A stretch of DNA of 64,000 bases from Irineochytrium annulatum (taxonomy: Eukaryota; Chytridiomycota; Chytridiomycetes; Chytridiales; Chytridiaceae). The stretch lies in contig JADGJL010000001.1 in the NCBI GenBank assembly GCA_027600665.1, positions 423,797-487,796 of the forward strand. Reading direction: 5' to 3'. Shown here one piece after another: positions 62,838 to 64,000 of this stretch (its first letter is position 1; the number at the start of each line of letters is the position of its first letter). A model generated the notes under the pieces. It was not told the origin of the DNA. It saw only the letters and a program-made list of their open reading frames with translations, and searched no databases. Both the position numbers and the translations under genes were made by a program.

Positions 62838-63536
62838 ATGAATGTATACCCGAATATCACTGTTATTGCGTCGTTAATCGCTGATCCAAGTCGCTCCATT
62901 TTTCTGTCATCCTTACTGGATGGCCGGGCGTTGCCCGCAGGAGAGCTTGCTCATATGGCAGGTGTCACGCCCCAGACGGCAAGCAGTCACTTCGCCAAAC
63001 TCGTAGAGGGAGGATTACTGGAAGTTGAACAGCAAGGCCGTCACCGATACTACCGTCTTGCAAACAAGGAAATTGCTAATCTGATTGAAACCATGGCCAG
63101 TATTGCTCCGCCTGTACAGATCCGCTCTCTCAAACAATCCAATCAGCTTCAACAACTGAGTCATGCACGGACCTGTTATGGTCATCTGGCCGGGAAATTA
63201 GGAATCTCGCTCTGTGAAGCCTTACTACAGAAGGATTATCTTGAAGAGCCCGAAGAGGCACACAGCAAGGATTATCAAGTTACAGAGAAAGGAACACAGT
63301 GGTTCACTACGTTTGGAATTAAACTTCAGATGAAGCCAGGATCACGCCGTGCCATCGCTCGCAAATGTCTGGATTGGAGCGAACGCCGTCATCATCTCTC
63401 AGGCATGCTTGGGGAACAACTCAGACATCGATTATCGGAACTGGACTGGATTCGTCAAAAAACAGGAAGTCGCTCTGTCGAAGTAACGGAAGCAGGCAAG
63501 AAAGGTTTATACGAGGTGCTGGATATTTCACTTTAG
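62838..63536 (+). CDS. ArsR-type winged-helix regulator, extended
   Basis: 232 residues. N-terminal winged helix: ITVIASLIADPSRSIFLSSLLDGRALPAGELAHMAGVTPQTASSHFAKLVEGGLLEVEQQGRHRYYRLA. The second half (residues about 95-232) is helical with HARTCYGHLAGKLGISLCEALL and CLDWSERRHHLSGMLG. No CxC metal pair in the recognition helix, so it probably senses something other than a metal; YGHLAG and CLDWSERR match the uncharacterised DNA-binding/ligand domain seen in long ArsR proteins. Divergent from the flavin reductase. Confidence 0.85.
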   Translation: MNVYPNITVIASLIADPSRSIFLSSLLDGRALPAGELAHMAGVTPQTASSHFAKLVEGGLLEVEQQGRHRYYRLANKEIANLIETMASIAPPVQIRSLKQSNQLQQLSHARTCYGHLAGKLGISLCEALLQKDYLEEPEEAHSKDYQVTEKGTQWFTTFGIKLQMKPGSRRAIARKCLDWSERRHHLSGMLGEQLRHRLSELDWIRQKTGSRSVEVTEAGKKGLYEVLDISL

Positions 63537-63579
63537 CGATACAGAAAAATATACGAAGGATACTCCAAGATGAGAACGC

Positions 63580-63634
63580 AAAAAATCCCCTTCACACTGA
63601 ACCGTTATCCGGTCAAATGTGAAGGGGATTTTGG
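63580..63634. terminator. bidirectional terminator after the ArsR-type gene
   Basis: AAAATCCCCTTCACA pairs with TGTGAAGGGGATTTT with CCG/CGG inside. Confidence 0.88.
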
Positions 63635-63640
63635 GTTGAA

Positions 63641-63750
63641 TCAGAACGGAGAGAGAGGGATACTCTCACTTCGTTCGAGACTGCGGAGTATTGCTAACGA
63701 AGCTTATGCTCCGACGAACCTTTAGGGTTCTCATCCCTTTGCAGAGAAGT
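63641..63750 (-). pseudogene. decayed partial tRNA-Ser copy
   Basis: A 21-base segment at 63641-63661 exactly repeats 63756-63776, which covers the 3' end of tRNA-Ser plus six bases of its flank. Beyond it the sequence drifts, with CCCTTTGCAGAG resembling the anticodon stem CCCTTAGCAGAG of the intact gene. No complete cloverleaf forms. Confidence 0.45.
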
Positions 63751-63761
63751 TTAATTCAGAA

Positions 63762-63850
63762 CGGAGAGAGAGGGATTCGAACCCTCGCACCGCTTACGCA
63801 GTCTAACCCCTTAGCAGAGGGTCCCCTTATAGCCACTTGGGTATCTCTCC
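63762..63850 (-). tRNA. tRNA-Ser (anticodon GCT)
   Basis: 89 bases with long variable arm. Acceptor GGAGAGA/TCTCTCC, anticodon loop CTGCTAA within CCCTCTGCTAAGGGG, variable arm ACTGCGTAAGCGGT, T-arm GAGGGTTCGAATCCCTC. CCA is not encoded. It lies 83 bases after the end of 23S rRNA on the same strand. Confidence 0.94.
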
Positions 63851-63933
63851 AAATAACAATCTTCAACATCATTCAAGGATTGCTCCCTGAAAACTAGATT
63901 CGAAACGAAACATGCGAACTATCACTTGCTATT

Positions 63934-64000
63934 GGATAAGCCCTCGACCGATTAGTACTGGTCAGCTCCATGCATTGCTGCACTTCCACCCCCAGCCTAT
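63934..64000 (-). rRNA. 23S rRNA, 3' end (partial)
   Basis: Minus strand reads CTGACCAGTACTAATCGGTC then GAGGGCTTATCC, the conserved 3' terminus of bacterial 23S rRNA. The rest lies beyond the window. The 83-base spacer to tRNA-Ser contains CTAGTTTTCAGGGAGCAA, a typical rrn spacer sequence, and no 5S gene. Confidence 0.93.

Noticed and set aside
1..64000. CRISPR arrays, insertion sequences, prophage or toxin genes
   Set aside because: No regularly spaced repeats, transposase, integrase, phage structural or toxin-like proteins were recognised.

Overview
The window looks like a chromosomal segment of a Paenibacillus-type, Gram-positive, low-to-mid GC endospore-former. The evidence is strong AGGAGG-type ribosome binding sites with frequent TTG and GTG starts, TATAAT promoters, Firmicutes gene families (YvyE, YneK-like, YtrA-type GntR, CysTWA, UrtABCDE), a ydaO-type c-di-AMP riboswitch and TnrA/GlnR-type operators. 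No prophage, insertion sequence, CRISPR array or toxin gene was seen.

Layout. 1-8.6 kb: end of a lipoate-protein ligase, a Cof-type phosphatase, a flavin monooxygenase with a 59-residue membrane partner and a divergent TetR regulator, a DMT exporter divergent from a MocR regulator, and a YtrA-type regulator/ABC exporter operon behind a 45-bp palindrome. 8.7-16.6 kb: ClpP with an ECF-like sigma factor, a PhnP-like hydrolase, the sulfate transporter cysTWA-sbp, and YjbQ. 16.7-25.3 kb: housekeeping genes (TetR, YvyE, Pgi, PpnP, transketolase, YqhR-like, PurU, endonuclease IV). 25.4-27 kb: YneK-like protein and a TIGR01777 epimerase.

27-37.8 kb: a compact Gram-positive Tad (type IVb pilus) locus on the minus strand. 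It holds TadZ, TadA, TadB, TadC, Flp pilin, two TadE-like pseudopilins, a 729-residue TadG-like protein, an A24 prepilin peptidase and an FHA protein. 37.9-45.5 kb: stress and metal genes (VOC protein, lipoprotein, DCC protein, Zn-ribbon proteins, Ohr with an OhrR-like box, MntH, a HAD phosphatase, glutathione peroxidase). Here a c-di-AMP riboswitch drives a 132-residue orphan protein.

45.6-58.8 kb: a nitrogen island bracketed by two nearly identical tRNA-Leu(GAG) genes in the same orientation. It contains an orphan second UreF, an XRE protein, a PAS/CxxC protein, the urea importer urtABCDE, divergent ureABCFGD and another XRE regulator. Three perfect TGTNA-N7-TNACA boxes sit at the orphan ureF and between urtA and ureA. 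This suggests that urea uptake, hydrolysis to ammonia and urease maturation are co-regulated by nitrogen status. 58.7-64 kb: tRNA-Leu/Lys/Glu cluster, DeoR regulator with a Cof phosphatase, MgtC-type protein, flavin reductase with a divergent ArsR-type regulator, tRNA-Ser beside a decayed partial copy, and the 3' end of a 23S rRNA on the minus strand.

A structured intergenic repeat of about 120-160 bp occurs three times (near 0.4, 16.0 and 61.9 kb). The first copy is inverted relative to the other two.
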